Shown: positions 9,916 through 19,630, counted from the stretch's first letter. The stretch is 64,000 nucleotides of DNA from an uncultured Flavobacteriaceae bacterium (GCA_949372605.1 CASIAE010000004.1:38400-102399); one strand, 5' to 3'. The notes: generated by a model from the letters alone, not told the origin. Program-made: numbers and translations.

Positions 9916-10080
9916 TTAGATTTTATTACAAAGCTTTATGCTTTCAATTAGATAATTTACTATGGCTGTCTCAAATATTGACCAAACAAAGCTGTTGCTT
10001 CTTTTTGAACATGATACAATCAATAAACCTTCTTTATTTCCAAAAGCTAATGCCAAATCCTGATATTTGGGCTGGCGAAA
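9916..10080 (-). pseudogene. Decayed C-terminal fragment, VOC-like
   Basis: A frame of about 54 codons without a start reads in part QPKYQDLALAFGNKEGLLIV and ends in YLIESIKLCNKI-stop. The YQDLALAFGN...GLLIV pattern resembles the C-terminal strand region of glyoxalase-fold (VOC) proteins. An in-frame stop lies just upstream (10081-10083), so it cannot be expressed as a whole protein. Assignment to VOC is tentative. Confidence 0.4.
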
Positions 10081-10342
10081 TCATATTGTGACTATAATCC
10101 CCTTAATTATTACAGCTGATTTTTATCTTTTAGTTGTTATCTTTAATGAATTCGACCCAAAACACCTCATGAATTCTTCTTTCATCCTTGTCTTATTTCT
10201 GCTCTTAGTTGTTTTTATATTTTCTAAAAATATTTTTCCACTTTTGTCAATTGGACTTAAATGAATTAAGTCTGCTTTTTTGACATTACAATTCTGTCTC
10301 CTCTGGAAATCACAGTACATATAATATTTGTCATCATCCAGA
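10081..10342. other. AT-rich stretch with two overlapping opposing ORFs of about 65 codons
   Basis: Opposing open frames at 10067-10264 (+) and 10123-10320 (-) overlap. Neither resembles a known family and neither has a convincing leader. With decayed fragments on both sides, I read this as relic DNA. Confidence 0.3.
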
Positions 10343-10545
10343 TTAAATAATTTTTATATAAAACGCTAAGTGGTGTGCTTTCACTTTTTTGAATATAACC
10401 CACCTAAAGGTATTCGGAGTAGCATTTAGACATAGACTTTCCGGTGTTTTTAACCAATCTGACTTTCCGTATATAAATTTACGAGGAAGATCTTTTTCAA
10501 TCAACTGAAATAGTGACTTATAAGCTAAACCCTCTAGTTTAATAA
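10343..10545 (-). pseudogene. Unrecognised coding remnant
   Basis: About 66 codons open on the minus strand without any ATG. The translation includes YKSLFQLIEKDLPRKFIYGK and TPNTFRWVIFKKVKAH, with protein-like composition (aromatic and charged residues well spread), unlike random AT-rich sequence. It is probably the tail of a lost gene. The family is not recognised. Confidence 0.35.
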
Positions 10546-10577
10546 ATTAAATTAGGTAGTAATATTGGATCTCTTCA

Positions 10578-10635
10578 ACCTAAGTTTAAAATATTTATTA
10601 CATTTAAATATTTAAAAATCAACATAATGAAACAA
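10578..10635 (+). repeat. Leader-like repeat shared with 21813-21855
   Basis: The stretch containing AAGTTTAAAATATTTATTA and then CATTTAAATATTTAAAA is nearly repeated upstream of the sigma-factor gene (from about 21820). Here it ends in ATCAACATAATGAAAC, resembling the leader found at 44082 and 55428, but is followed by only an 11-codon frame. The PQQ dehydrogenase starts 70 bases further on. Confidence 0.45.
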
Positions 10636-10703
10636 GGTATTAGCAGATCTATCGAGTATTAAATTGAATTTTTAGTTCTTCATGAAATTTAAATATCAAT
10701 ATA

Positions 10704-12842
10704 ATGAAAACACTTAAAAAACGACTTTTCGGATTTTTTAGATTTACAGTCAAGACTTTAAAACTAATGGGGCTGATTCTTTTAATTTCGTGTAAAAATG
10801 AAACTATAGGTGACTTTAAAACTTGGAAGGTTTATAGCGGTGATTCTTCAGGATCAAAATATTCAAATTTATCCCAGATAAATACTACTAATGCAAAACA
10901 ACTTAAATTACTTTGGGAGCACGAGATTTATGATAAAGAAGAAATTCATAAAGATGGGATTCAATGTAACCCAATCATTATAAAAAACCGAATGTTTGTG
11001 ATTGGTCCCGATATGAAAGTACATTCAATTAATGCTGCTGATGGAAATTTGAATTGGAGCTTTGATCCTTTTCCTGAAAAAAAATATTCAGGTAATTCAA
11101 GGGGAGTAACTTATTTTGATGATAGAAAAAATGGAAGACTTTTTTTTGTTGCCGCTTCTTCTCTTTATTGTATTGATGCCATAACCGGAAAAGCCATTTC
11201 CTCTTTTGGAACTGATGGAAAAGTATCACTCAAAAAGGGTTTTGAAGAAAAAGCCGAACAATTATTTATCACTGCTTCTACTCCTGGAATAGTTTATGAA
11301 AACTTATTAATATTGGGTTCTAGAGTATTGGACGGCGCCAATCAAAAAACTATGCCTGGGAATATCAGGGCATTCAATGTTTATTCAGGTGCTATTGAAT
11401 GGGAATTTCATACCATTCCTCGACCAGGAGAGTTGGGTTATGATACATGGCCCACAGATTCCTGGAAAAATGAATACATTTCAGTCAACAGTTGGAGTGG
11501 ATTCACCCTGGATAAAGAAAACGAAATGTTATTTTTTGGGACAGGTTCACCATCTTATGATCACTGGGGTGGCAATCGAATTGGCGATAATCTTTTTGGA
11601 AATTGTATACTAGCACTCAATGCTAATAATGGAGAGCGGATATGGCACTTTCAGACGGTACATCACGACTTATGGGATTACGATATTCCCTGCCCTCCGA
11701 ATTTAGTTGAATTAAAATCAAATGGAAAGCTTTTAAAGGGAATAGCACAACCCACTAAAACAGGTCAACTTTTTGTTCTGGATCGATTTACAGGGTCACC
11801 AATTTATCCTATCCGAGAAGTGCCAGTAATTAAAAGTGATATTCCCGGAGAAGTGGCTTCAAAAACACAACCTTTTACAGTACCAGAACTTATCTATGGT
11901 AAAATAAATATAGATAAAAATTCTCTAAATAAAATAGAAGGCTTCGAAAACCAATCTATCAAAGATTCTCTCCAGAGCATGATTTATGGACAACTTTATC
12001 TACCTCCTTCTCGAAAGCCCACGATAGTATTCCCTCAATTCAACGGAGGAACTGATTGGGGAGGTGCGGCATACGACCCACTAGACAGATCGCTCTATGT
12101 CAATACTAGTAACGAACCTGAATGGTTTTCAATGCTAAATTTATCGAAAGATCAAGAAACATCTTCTTATAATTACGGGAAACAACTTTTTAATTCCAAT
12201 TGTAATGTGTGCCACAATAAAGATAAAAACAACATCCTCAGTCAGCTCAGTTTAAAAGATCAATCTTATATCAAAACTATCCTGAGAAAAGGAAAAGGTG
12301 TAATGCCTGCATTTCCCAATTTTGATAATACATCTCTTGATGCACTCTCTAATTATATCATCGGTATGGGAAAAGACAAAATCATTGAGATCGACAATGA
12401 TGAAAAGTTTTTTGAAATTCCATGGGTAGCAAATGGCCATCTAGAGTTAAAAACCAAAAGTGGATACCCCATTAATGAACCCCCCTGGGGAACCTTATCT
12501 AAGATTGACTTGGATGCCGGAAAAATAGATTGGCAAATACCTTTGGGCACCTATCCAGAACTTGAAAAAATGGGATACCCCCCAACAGGCACATTCAATA
12601 TGGGGGGTCCATTGGTTACAGCAGGTAAATTAATTTTTATAGGAGCTGCTTCGGATGAACGCTTCAGGGCTTTTGATAAATTGAGCGGTAAGCTAGTCTG
12701 GGAGTATCAATTAGAAGCTGGGGGCTATGCAACTCCCGCATCCTATGAAATAAACGGAAAACAATACGTCGTCATAGCAGGGGGTGGAAATGGAAAGCCA
12801 GGAACCAAGGGGGGAAACAAAATCTATTGTTTCGGACTTTAA
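10704..12842 (+). CDS. PQQ-dependent dehydrogenase with inserted cytochrome c domain
   Basis: 712 residues. An eight-bladed quinoprotein propeller binds pyrroloquinoline quinone and oxidises a sugar or alcohol in the periplasm. Propeller features include TWKVYSGDSSGSKYSNLSQI near the N-terminus (the usual entry motif YxGxxxGxKYSxLxQI), repeated W-docking segments and WHFQTVHHDLWDYDIP. A class I cytochrome c domain is inserted between blades: CNVCH with Cys500/Cys503/His504 and a GVMPAFPNF Met-ligand region. Electrons can therefore pass from PQQ to haem within one chain. The N-terminus has a lipobox-like LLISC; MGLILLISC may be the true start of the signal. It precedes the sialidase-like, aldolase and symporter genes by 220 bp or more. 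PQQ is probably scavenged, as no pqq genes are in view. Confidence 0.88.
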   Translation: MKTLKKRLFGFFRFTVKTLKLMGLILLISCKNETIGDFKTWKVYSGDSSGSKYSNLSQINTTNAKQLKLLWEHEIYDKEEIHKDGIQCNPIIIKNRMFVIGPDMKVHSINAADGNLNWSFDPFPEKKYSGNSRGVTYFDDRKNGRLFFVAASSLYCIDAITGKAISSFGTDGKVSLKKGFEEKAEQLFITASTPGIVYENLLILGSRVLDGANQKTMPGNIRAFNVYSGAIEWEFHTIPRPGELGYDTWPTDSWKNEYISVNSWSGFTLDKENEMLFFGTGSPSYDHWGGNRIGDNLFGNCILALNANNGERIWHFQTVHHDLWDYDIPCPPNLVELKSNGKLLKGIAQPTKTGQLFVLDRFTGSPIYPIREVPVIKSDIPGEVASKTQPFTVPELIYGKINIDKNSLNKIEGFENQSIKDSLQSMIYGQLYLPPSRKPTIVFPQFNGGTDWGGAAYDPLDRSLYVNTSNEPEWFSMLNLSKDQETSSYNYGKQLFNSNCNVCHNKDKNNILSQLSLKDQSYIKTILRKGKGVMPAFPNFDNTSLDALSNYIIGMGKDKIIEIDNDEKFFEIPWVANGHLELKTKSGYPINEPPWGTLSKIDLDAGKIDWQIPLGTYPELEKMGYPPTGTFNMGGPLVTAGKLIFIGAASDERFRAFDKLSGKLVWEYQLEAGGYATPASYEINGKQYVVIAGGGNGKPGTKGGNKIYCFGL

Positions 12843-13126
12843 GAACTCACTAAAGATGATATGGCTAAGGTTTAATAAAAAGACCAATAAGGTTGTCTAA
12901 TATAACAAACCTTTAGTTAAAAGCTAATGATAAAATACAAGTTATAATTATAGTGTGTTTTAAATATATAAACTTATTCAAAAAATTTAAGTTTTAAGTA
13001 TAAATAAGATAATATAAAATCAAAAATCCCAGAACTTAATTAACAAACCAATATCTTAAAGTGAAAATAAAAGGAAGAAGACAAAGCTCTGAAAAATCAA
13101 AGTTATCAGGTAAAAAATCATTGAAA

Positions 13127-14320
13127 ATGAAAGAAGATAAAATCAAGGGTCGGAATATTACCAGTGAGATATTTAACATATTTGTAATGACACTAATAAT
13201 GCAAGCTACAACTGGTCTTTCGCAAACGGACGGTATGAAAATACAACATGAAATTGTCTTTGGCGAGGATGATAAATATGGGGGGTGGCCTGCTAATCAT
13301 GGCATATGGACCTGGGGGGATGAAATCTTAGTTGGATTTGTAGAGGCATCCTATAAGGCATCTAATAAAGGGTTGCATAGCTATGATATTTCAACAGCTA
13401 GAAATAAATATGCCAGAAGCTTTGATGGTGGTGTTACTTGGGGAATTACAGATGCTTTTGAAGCTGGTCAGAAAGCATGGGGCTATGATAATAGTATTCC
13501 TCCCGAAAAGGCCGTAAAGCCAAAATTAATAACAAAACCAGTAGTAGATTTTACCAACCCGAACTTTCTTTTAACTTTCTTAAGACACAATAATAATGAT
13601 GGCCCAACTCATTTCTATTATTCAACCGATAAAGGGAAATCGTGGGAAGGTGCATTTAAATTTCCGGATTTAGGAATCTCTGGTATTGCTAATCGAACAG
13701 ATTATGTTGTAGATGGGAAGCAATCGTTAACTGTGTTTGTAACTACAGCTAAATCCAATAAGAAAGAAGGAAGAGTTGCAATGGTAAGAACTGTTAATGG
13801 TGGACTTACATGGAAACTTGAGTCATGGATTACCCATGAACATGGTGGCTTTGATATTATGCCCTCTTCAGTGCGAATTTCCGATACAGAATTACTTACG
13901 ACCATCCGAACCCGAACTGAAGGTGGCTTAGATTTGATATCCGGCTATCGTTCAAAAGACTGTGGGAAAACCTGGAAAAGACTCAAAGACCCTGTTCCTT
14001 ATACGGGAAGTGCAGGTTCTCCTCCAGCTTTACTTAAATTAAAGGATGGCCGCTTAGTTTTGGGCTATATATACCGGAGTGAAAATGGCTCAAGAGCACA
14101 TGTAAGGTTCAGTAAAGACAACGGAGAAACTTGGGGTGATGAAATAACACTCCGGAGTGGAGATGGGGCAAATAGGGATGTGGGATATCCAAAAATAACA
14201 CAAAGATCCGATGGGAAACTAGTAATGGTATACTATTGGAACCACGAACTATTAGAAGGTTCAAAGCCATATAGGTTTATTACTGCCACAATTTTTGACC
14301 CACCCACATTTAAAAATTAA
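13127..14320 (+). CDS. Sialidase-superfamily (BNR/Asp-box) propeller protein
   Basis: About 397 residues from the ATG at 13127, chosen because NIFVMTLIMQATTGLSQ then forms a signal peptide; a GTG at 13061 is also open. Five Asp boxes (SxDxGxTW type) are visible: SFDGGVTWG, STDKGKSWE, TVNGGLTWK, SKDCGKTWK and SKDNGETWG, defining a six-bladed sialidase-like propeller. The canonical FRIP arginine motif near the N-terminus is not seen; the equivalent region reads YGGWPANHGIWTW. This group is found in many Bacteroidota and Planctomycetota and need not cleave sialic acid. The aldolase, symporter and NagB nearby do fit amino-sugar or keto-sugar use. It is secreted to the periplasm or surface. Confidence 0.8.
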   Translation: MKEDKIKGRNITSEIFNIFVMTLIMQATTGLSQTDGMKIQHEIVFGEDDKYGGWPANHGIWTWGDEILVGFVEASYKASNKGLHSYDISTARNKYARSFDGGVTWGITDAFEAGQKAWGYDNSIPPEKAVKPKLITKPVVDFTNPNFLLTFLRHNNNDGPTHFYYSTDKGKSWEGAFKFPDLGISGIANRTDYVVDGKQSLTVFVTTAKSNKKEGRVAMVRTVNGGLTWKLESWITHEHGGFDIMPSSVRISDTELLTTIRTRTEGGLDLISGYRSKDCGKTWKRLKDPVPYTGSAGSPPALLKLKDGRLVLGYIYRSENGSRAHVRFSKDNGETWGDEITLRSGDGANRDVGYPKITQRSDGKLVMVYYWNHELLEGSKPYRFITATIFDPPTFKN

Positions 14321-14535
14321 ATTAATTTGATATCGTAGATGAAATATAGAAACTACTATTAAGCAAATCCTTTATTTCTTTCCAATCCTTAATCTAATGA
14401 TTCTCGCTTCTAAAGAGAAAACCACAACTATTTTGGAAAATGCAAATTCCACCGATATTACAGACAACTTTAGTTTGTCCCCTTTATCAGAACTAGGTTG
14501 TAAACCCAAACAAATTATAACTTAAAAAATAATTA
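14321..14535 (+). pseudogene. Short relic of a secreted protein N-terminus
   Basis: Between the sialidase-like gene and the aldolase lies a start (ATG at 14340) that stops after seven codons. Another frame encodes IKQILYFFPILNLMILAS, which looks like a signal peptide, followed by about 35 polar residues ending GCKPKQIIT-stop at 14525. One indel would join them. It may be a decayed or mis-sequenced small secreted protein. Confidence 0.3.
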
Positions 14536-15456
14536 ATGAAACGAATTTTCAAAGGTGTCGTTCCCCCGATGTTAACCCCACTATTATCAAACTGGACATT
14601 AGATTATAATAGAGTAAAAAAATTAATAGATCATTTAATAGATGGTGGCGTGCATGGAATATTTATTCTTGGCACGACTGGCGAATCCACAAGCTTAAGT
14701 TATCAAACCAGAAGAGATTTGATAGAGCGAACGTCTGAATATATTAACGGTAGAATTCCATTTCTGGTCGGTATAACAGATACGTCAATTGAGGAAAGTC
14801 TGAGTTTAGCTTCTTTAGCTTTAGACTCCGGTGCAGAGGCTGTAGTAGCTACACCCCCTTTTTATTTTCATTTGGGACAAGAAGAATTATTTGAATATTA
14901 TTGGGACTTAGCCGATCTATCAAAGCTTCCTATATTTCTGTATAACATGCCCTCAATGACAAAGATCTCAATGGCCGTCGAAACGGCAGTTCGGCTATCT
15001 AAGCATCCGAATATAATCGGTTTGAAGGACAGCTCGGCAAACACAGTATATTTCCAAGCCTTAAAATACGCTATAAAAAGAAAGGATTTCGCTCTTTTCG
15101 TAGGTCCAGAAGAAATTATGGCTGAAACGGTCTTGATGGGAGGTAGTGGCGGTTTCAATGGTGGGGCCAACCTCTTTCCTAAGCTTTATGTTAAAATGTA
15201 TGAAGCTGCAATTGCACATGATTTTGAAACCATAAAGGTGTTACAAAAACAGATATTGGAAATTTCTTCGCTTTTGTATAACGTCGGTAAATTCAATTCC
15301 AGTTATTTAAAAGGGTTGAAAGGGGCGGCCTCACTTATTGATGTATGCAACAACTTTATGGCGCCTCCCTTAAAGCCCTTCATGGAAAAGGAGATGACTC
15401 AAATTGCAAATAGCATGAAACACATCCAATCTCATTTAAAAGACATTTCGCTATAA
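14536..15456 (+). CDS. DHDPS/N-acetylneuraminate lyase family aldolase
   Basis: 306 residues, the usual length of the family. It is a TIM barrel that forms a Schiff base with a 2-keto acid (pyruvate) in aldol cleavage or condensation. Visible signatures are LGTTGESTSLS (the GTTGE pyruvate-carboxylate-binding motif, about residue 45), LYNMPSMTKIS (catalytic Tyr in the YNxP motif, about 135) and IIGLKDSS with the Schiff-base Lys (about 163). GLKDSS is closer to catabolic DHDPS-like and 2-keto-3-deoxy-sugar-acid aldolases than to classical NanA. Cytoplasmic. It sits 45 bp upstream of the symporter gene, so both are probably one transcript. It cleaves either sialic acid or a keto-deoxy sugar acid. 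Confidence 0.88.
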   Translation: MKRIFKGVVPPMLTPLLSNWTLDYNRVKKLIDHLIDGGVHGIFILGTTGESTSLSYQTRRDLIERTSEYINGRIPFLVGITDTSIEESLSLASLALDSGAEAVVATPPFYFHLGQEELFEYYWDLADLSKLPIFLYNMPSMTKISMAVETAVRLSKHPNIIGLKDSSANTVYFQALKYAIKRKDFALFVGPEEIMAETVLMGGSGGFNGGANLFPKLYVKMYEAAIAHDFETIKVLQKQILEISSLLYNVGKFNSSYLKGLKGAASLIDVCNNFMAPPLKPFMEKEMTQIANSMKHIQSHLKDISL

Positions 15457-15500
15457 AGTGAACTTTAAATCTGAATGACAAATAACGATAACAAAGCAGA

Positions 15501-16976
15501 ATGAATACTATTGACATCATTGTTTTTTTAACCTATACAATTGGAATAGCCCTTTTTGGGAGTTCTTTTTTCAAGAAGAGCAGAACATCTTCGTCTTTTA
15601 CTCTTGGCAATAATGATATTCCAAGATGGGTAGTAACTATGTCAATATTTGCGACCTTTGTAAGTAGCATAAGTTATATCGCTTTGCCCGGTAATGCATT
15701 CCAATCAAATTGGAACGCTTTTGCGTTTAGTTTGTCCTTACCTATTGCTTCTGTAATTGCGGCAAAGTATTTTGTTCCTTTATACCGAAAGATAAATAGT
15801 CCTTCAGCATACACCTTTATGGAACAACGTTTCGGTCCTTGGGCTAGAATTTATGTTTCCCTTTGTTATTTACTCACCCAGTTTATGCGAATAGGAACCA
15901 TCTTATACCTGCTTGCTTTAACGCTGAATGCAGTTACGGGTTGGGACTTAGCGACAATAATTGTTTTTACAGGACTAATAGTGGCCATATATTCTATGTT
16001 GGGCGGTATTTCAGCAGTATTATGGACAGATGCGATACAAGGTGTTATTCTAATTGCGGGCGCATTAGCATGCGCTGCATATATACTATTCTCAATGCCA
16101 GAGGGCCCCGGTCAGGTATTTACAATAGCTGTTGAAAACAAAAAATTTGGATTAGGTAGTTTCGATATGGACTTGTCGAAACCTACGTTTTGGGTCGTTT
16201 TGGTCTATGGAATATTCATAAACATTCAAAACTATGGTATTGACCAGAATTATGTGCAACGTTATATGGCGTCAAAGACTGAAAAGGATGCGAAACGCTC
16301 GGTATTGATAGGAGGTTTAATATATGTTCCTGTTTCAGCACTTTTTCTTTTTATTGGAACTGCCCTTTTTGCTTACTATGATTCAGTGGCTTCACTCCCT
16401 ATGGAACTTCAAGACGTATCAAAGAGCGATAGAGTGTTTCCGCATTTTATTGTAAATGTTCTTCCAGTTGGTTTAAGTGGGCTTTTGGTGGCATCAATTT
16501 TTGCCGCTGGCATGAGTACTATTTCAACTAGCTTCAACAGTTCCGCTACTGTTTTTCTTACTGATTATTACAACAAATATTTTAAGAAGACCGCTTCAAA
16601 TAAAGAAAGTCTGAGGGTATTATACATTTCGTCGCTAATAATTAGTGTTGTAGGCATCGCAATCGCCATTGCGATGATAAATGTTAAAAGTGCCCTAGAT
16701 GCCTGGTGGATGCTCGCCTCTGTTTTTAGTGGAGGCATGTTGGGGCTTTTCCTTTTGGCGGTTTTTTCTAAAAACAAGAATGTTGTGGGAGCTATAGTAG
16801 GAGTAACTATAGGATTAACTCTGATTCTTTGGTTAAGTCTCTCCAGAGTTTTCTTGGACGAAGACGCCCTCGGTTATAAGTTCCACACTTATCTAACTAT
16901 CGTTTTTGGTACTGCGGCTATTTTTTTAGTAGGGTTTCTGATTTCTCTTTTTTCATCAAAAAAAGACAATAATTAA
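15501..16976 (+). CDS. Sodium:solute symporter (SSS family)
   Basis: 491 residues with 13 predicted transmembrane segments, typical of the SSS family (APC superfamily, LeuT-like fold). The start region NTIDIIVFLTYTIGIALFGSSFF is the first helix, followed by the cytoplasmic loop TSSSFTLGNNDIPRWVVTMS, a family hallmark. The GISAVLWTDAIQG motif lies at about residue 167, also diagnostic. It imports a sugar or organic acid with sodium. Its position directly downstream of the aldolase suggests that the imported substrate is the aldolase substrate or its precursor; sialic-acid SSS transporters are known, but specificity cannot be read from the sequence. Confidence 0.9.
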   Translation: MNTIDIIVFLTYTIGIALFGSSFFKKSRTSSSFTLGNNDIPRWVVTMSIFATFVSSISYIALPGNAFQSNWNAFAFSLSLPIASVIAAKYFVPLYRKINSPSAYTFMEQRFGPWARIYVSLCYLLTQFMRIGTILYLLALTLNAVTGWDLATIIVFTGLIVAIYSMLGGISAVLWTDAIQGVILIAGALACAAYILFSMPEGPGQVFTIAVENKKFGLGSFDMDLSKPTFWVVLVYGIFINIQNYGIDQNYVQRYMASKTEKDAKRSVLIGGLIYVPVSALFLFIGTALFAYYDSVASLPMELQDVSKSDRVFPHFIVNVLPVGLSGLLVASIFAAGMSTISTSFNSSATVFLTDYYNKYFKKTASNKESLRVLYISSLIISVVGIAIAIAMINVKSALDAWWMLASVFSGGMLGLFLLAVFSKNKNVVGAIVGVTIGLTLILWLSLSRVFLDEDALGYKFHTYLTIVFGTAAIFLVGFLISLFSSKKDNN

Positions 16977-17435
16977 GTCCGGAAAATAGTTTCAAAACAT
17001 AACAATTCATTAGCATACATCTAATTTACGTAAAAATCGAAAAAAAAGTATACGAAAGCGAAAAGAATCAATTTATCTTATATCCTTGAAAAGTTAAAAT
17101 TAACCACTTAATTAAGTGGATACCTTATTCATTCGACAAAACCATTTTTCTCCTGTCAGGTAATAGTTAGCCGATGATATTCGAAACCATGATAGTCATG
17201 TTAACCCTTCATTATTTGAGAAAAAAGAGTAGTTGGGTAATCATATAATCTGAATAGAAGAAGAAACCCTCTGCTATTCGGACTTTACCTAAAACAGATT
17301 AAAAACTGAGGTAATATATTCAAGATAGATTATTTACAGGCAGAATCATTATGTTAGTTCGATAATTGCCAGACGCAAGTTTGAATTATTTACATTTACT
17401 TGGTATGTTGGTTTTTGTGATGTATTCAGGGGCTT
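16977..17435. other. Convergent intergenic region, no gene recognised
   Basis: About 460 bases between the plus-strand symporter and the minus-strand NRAMP-like gene. No ORF of note, no tRNA and no clear terminator hairpin with a T-run was found. Confidence 0.35.
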
Positions 17436-18677
17436 CTATGTAAATTCAAGAATTGCAAACCAGGTTGATATAAAAGAAAAAAGAATAACAGCAATAATGG
17501 ACAAATTTTCACTAATCCCGGCCACATGAGCATCCATCAGCCTTTTTTTGTTTATTAAAATAAAAATAGGAATCGCAACCGCTGGTAAAATACAAGCCTG
17601 AAAAGCTTGTGAAAATATCATAAGGGCCGGTGGCCGGTGTTCCATAAAAACTGTTCCGAATGCAAATAGCAAAGTAAACAATATGATTAATCGTGATTGT
17701 GGAGTACGTATGTCTCTTGATGTGCCTCTAAAATCTGCAATAAGCCAGGGGGCAATCAAAACAATTGGGAATATAGTGGATATACCAGCCCCAGCAATTC
17801 CAATAATTAATATAAAAGCTGCAAACTTGCCCCCAATCGGCTCAAAAAGATGAATCATTTCCACAGTATTTTCCAGCTTCAATCCTGATAAATGAAGTGT
17901 GCCTGCGGAAACTGCCATTATTATTCCACTTAGAAAAAGCATCATGGAGGCAGATACCAAAGAATCTTTTTTTTCTTTTTTTAAATCATTTACTGTCCAT
18001 CCCTTCTCAACTACAATGGTACTTCTGATGATAAAAACGGCCGCCGAACATGTTGTGCCAGAAATGGCTGCGACCAAACCAAAAGCTCCGGGTGTATCTG
18101 GAATACTTGGAACAATCCCTGCTATTAATGTCGACAAACTAGGTTTTACCATTATAAAAACAACCAAAAAGGACAGTCCCATGAGAGCTACCAAAACAGT
18201 TAGAACTTTCTCGAAAAAACTGTAGCGGCCAAACAAAATCAGGATATATAAAATAACAGAAAAAAATAAAATGATCCATCCTCTGTGAATAAATAGATCA
18301 TTAAATCCGATTCGAATCCCTTCTTGTACTAAATCGGCGACAATACCCATTACTCCCATCAGGGCTAATAACTCGCCAATAATAAGCGTTAATATAATAT
18401 ACATTGAAAGTACCGAGCCCCATTTTAATTCTTTTTTAAAATTGAATAAAGCGGTATTTCCCGTTACCAAGGTCACTTTTCCATATGCAACCATTAAAAT
18501 ATATGTAAAAAAACAAGAAAGTAGTAATGCCCAAAACAAACTCATCCCGTGTTCAGCTCCCGTTTTTGCCATTGTAGTTACGCTTCCCGTTCCTATGTTG
18601 TAACCTATAAGAAACAGACCTGGACCTAAGGCGCTTAGACCTATTATAATTTTTCTGTGTATTTTATAGTTTTTCAC
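17436..18677 (-). CDS. Divergent NRAMP-family transporter without the canonical metal-ligand motifs
   Basis: 413 residues with about 11 transmembrane helices in the NRAMP (LeuT-like) pattern. The N-terminal helix reads ALGPGLFLIGYNIGTGSVTT, so the DPGN motif of true Mn/Fe transporters is replaced by NIGTGS. In helix 6 the usual MPH motif is replaced by ISGTTCSAAVFII. These are the metal-binding residues, so this is probably not a divalent-metal importer and may carry another solute. It lies 72 bp upstream of nagB on the same strand, so co-transcription is not excluded. Such NRAMP-like proteins near sugar genes recur in Bacteroidota, but their substrate is unknown to me. Confidence 0.82.
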   Translation of the reverse strand: MKNYKIHRKIIIGLSALGPGLFLIGYNIGTGSVTTMAKTGAEHGMSLFWALLLSCFFTYILMVAYGKVTLVTGNTALFNFKKELKWGSVLSMYIILTLIIGELLALMGVMGIVADLVQEGIRIGFNDLFIHRGWIILFFSVILYILILFGRYSFFEKVLTVLVALMGLSFLVVFIMVKPSLSTLIAGIVPSIPDTPGAFGLVAAISGTTCSAAVFIIRSTIVVEKGWTVNDLKKEKKDSLVSASMMLFLSGIIMAVSAGTLHLSGLKLENTVEMIHLFEPIGGKFAAFILIIGIAGAGISTIFPIVLIAPWLIADFRGTSRDIRTPQSRLIILFTLLFAFGTVFMEHRPPALMIFSQAFQACILPAVAIPIFILINKKRLMDAHVAGISENLSIIAVILFSFISTWFAILEFT

Positions 18678-18749
18678 ACGTTTTAATTTTAATAACTATT
18701 TAATGAATACACCTTTGTAATCTGATATTTATATTGATTAACCCTAAAT

Positions 18750-19514
18750 TTATAAATCCTTTAACTTTGCTGCCGCAGCCAAATCCAAAAAAAGAAATGC
18801 ATTTGAGTGTCTTCTCAAAACGGAAGCTGGACAAGCTTCTGAAATGACACCTTCCAAGGCATCCTGAACCGCTTTTGCTTTACGAGTTTCGGGAGCTATA
18901 CAGCTAATCCGTTCAACATTCATTATCGCTTTAATTGTTAGAGTTAAGGCTTCTTTGGGCACTGCTTCTAATGTGTCAAACCAGCCTTCATTATATTGCT
19001 GCTGTCTACATTTTTGATCTAAAAAAACACTCTTTACAAGTTGTGAATCGTTAAAGTTTGCAACTCCAGGATCGTTGAAAGCAAGGTGCCCATTTTCGCC
19101 AATACCGATACAAGCTAAATTAATTGGGTGTTTGGATAAGGCATTAGAATAGCGTTTAATTTCATTGTGAATAGAAGGGGCATCTCCATTCAAATAAAAC
19201 ACCTTTTTTGGTTTTACGTGATCCAGTATTCGAGTTTTTAAATACTTTCTAAAACTTGCAGGGTGGTTGTCCGCGATACCAACATATTCATCCAAATGAA
19301 AAACAGTTATTTTATCCCAAGGGAGGACTTCTTTTTGAAGCTGTTCTAAAAAATAAAATTGAGAAGTTCCCGTTGCTAAAATTAATCGTGCATTTCCTTT
19401 GTCATTGATAATTTGGTTTAATGTGTCTGCAACATGTCGAGCTGACGCTTTTCCCATTTCCTCTAAGGTATCGTAAATAAATAATGACAAGGAGTTTACT
19501 TTCTTTGATTTCAA
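18750..19514 (-). CDS. nagB: Glucosamine-6-phosphate deaminase
   Basis: 254 residues, close to the 240-270 usual for NagB. The enzyme converts glucosamine-6-phosphate to fructose-6-phosphate plus ammonia in the cytoplasm, the last step of amino-sugar catabolism. Motifs present are LATGTSQFYFLEQL (phosphate-binding loop), VFHLDEYVG with the catalytic Asp, and CIGIGENGHLAFNDP, the His/Glu relay motif (E. coli NagB has GVGNDGHIAFNEP). It supports amino-sugar use by the neighbouring sialidase-like, aldolase and transporter genes, although NagA and a kinase are not in view. It is first in its minus-strand pair with the NRAMP-like gene. Confidence 0.9.
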   Translation of the reverse strand: MKSKKVNSLSLFIYDTLEEMGKASARHVADTLNQIINDKGNARLILATGTSQFYFLEQLQKEVLPWDKITVFHLDEYVGIADNHPASFRKYLKTRILDHVKPKKVFYLNGDAPSIHNEIKRYSNALSKHPINLACIGIGENGHLAFNDPGVANFNDSQLVKSVFLDQKCRQQQYNEGWFDTLEAVPKEALTLTIKAIMNVERISCIAPETRKAKAVQDALEGVISEACPASVLRRHSNAFLFLDLAAAAKLKDL

Positions 19515-19630
19515 ATGATCTATTTTACTTATAATTTGGCTTGTGTAAGTTTAATATGTTTAGGCGTGACTTCGTAACTAAATAGCAAGTTAAGTGTTTA
19601 ATGAAATATTTTATTATTCCGAGTACTTTA

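Noticed and set aside
17899-18225. 108-codon plus-strand ORF opposite the NRAMP-like gene
   Set aside because: Shadow of a membrane-protein gene; basic and Thr-rich antisense text without a family.
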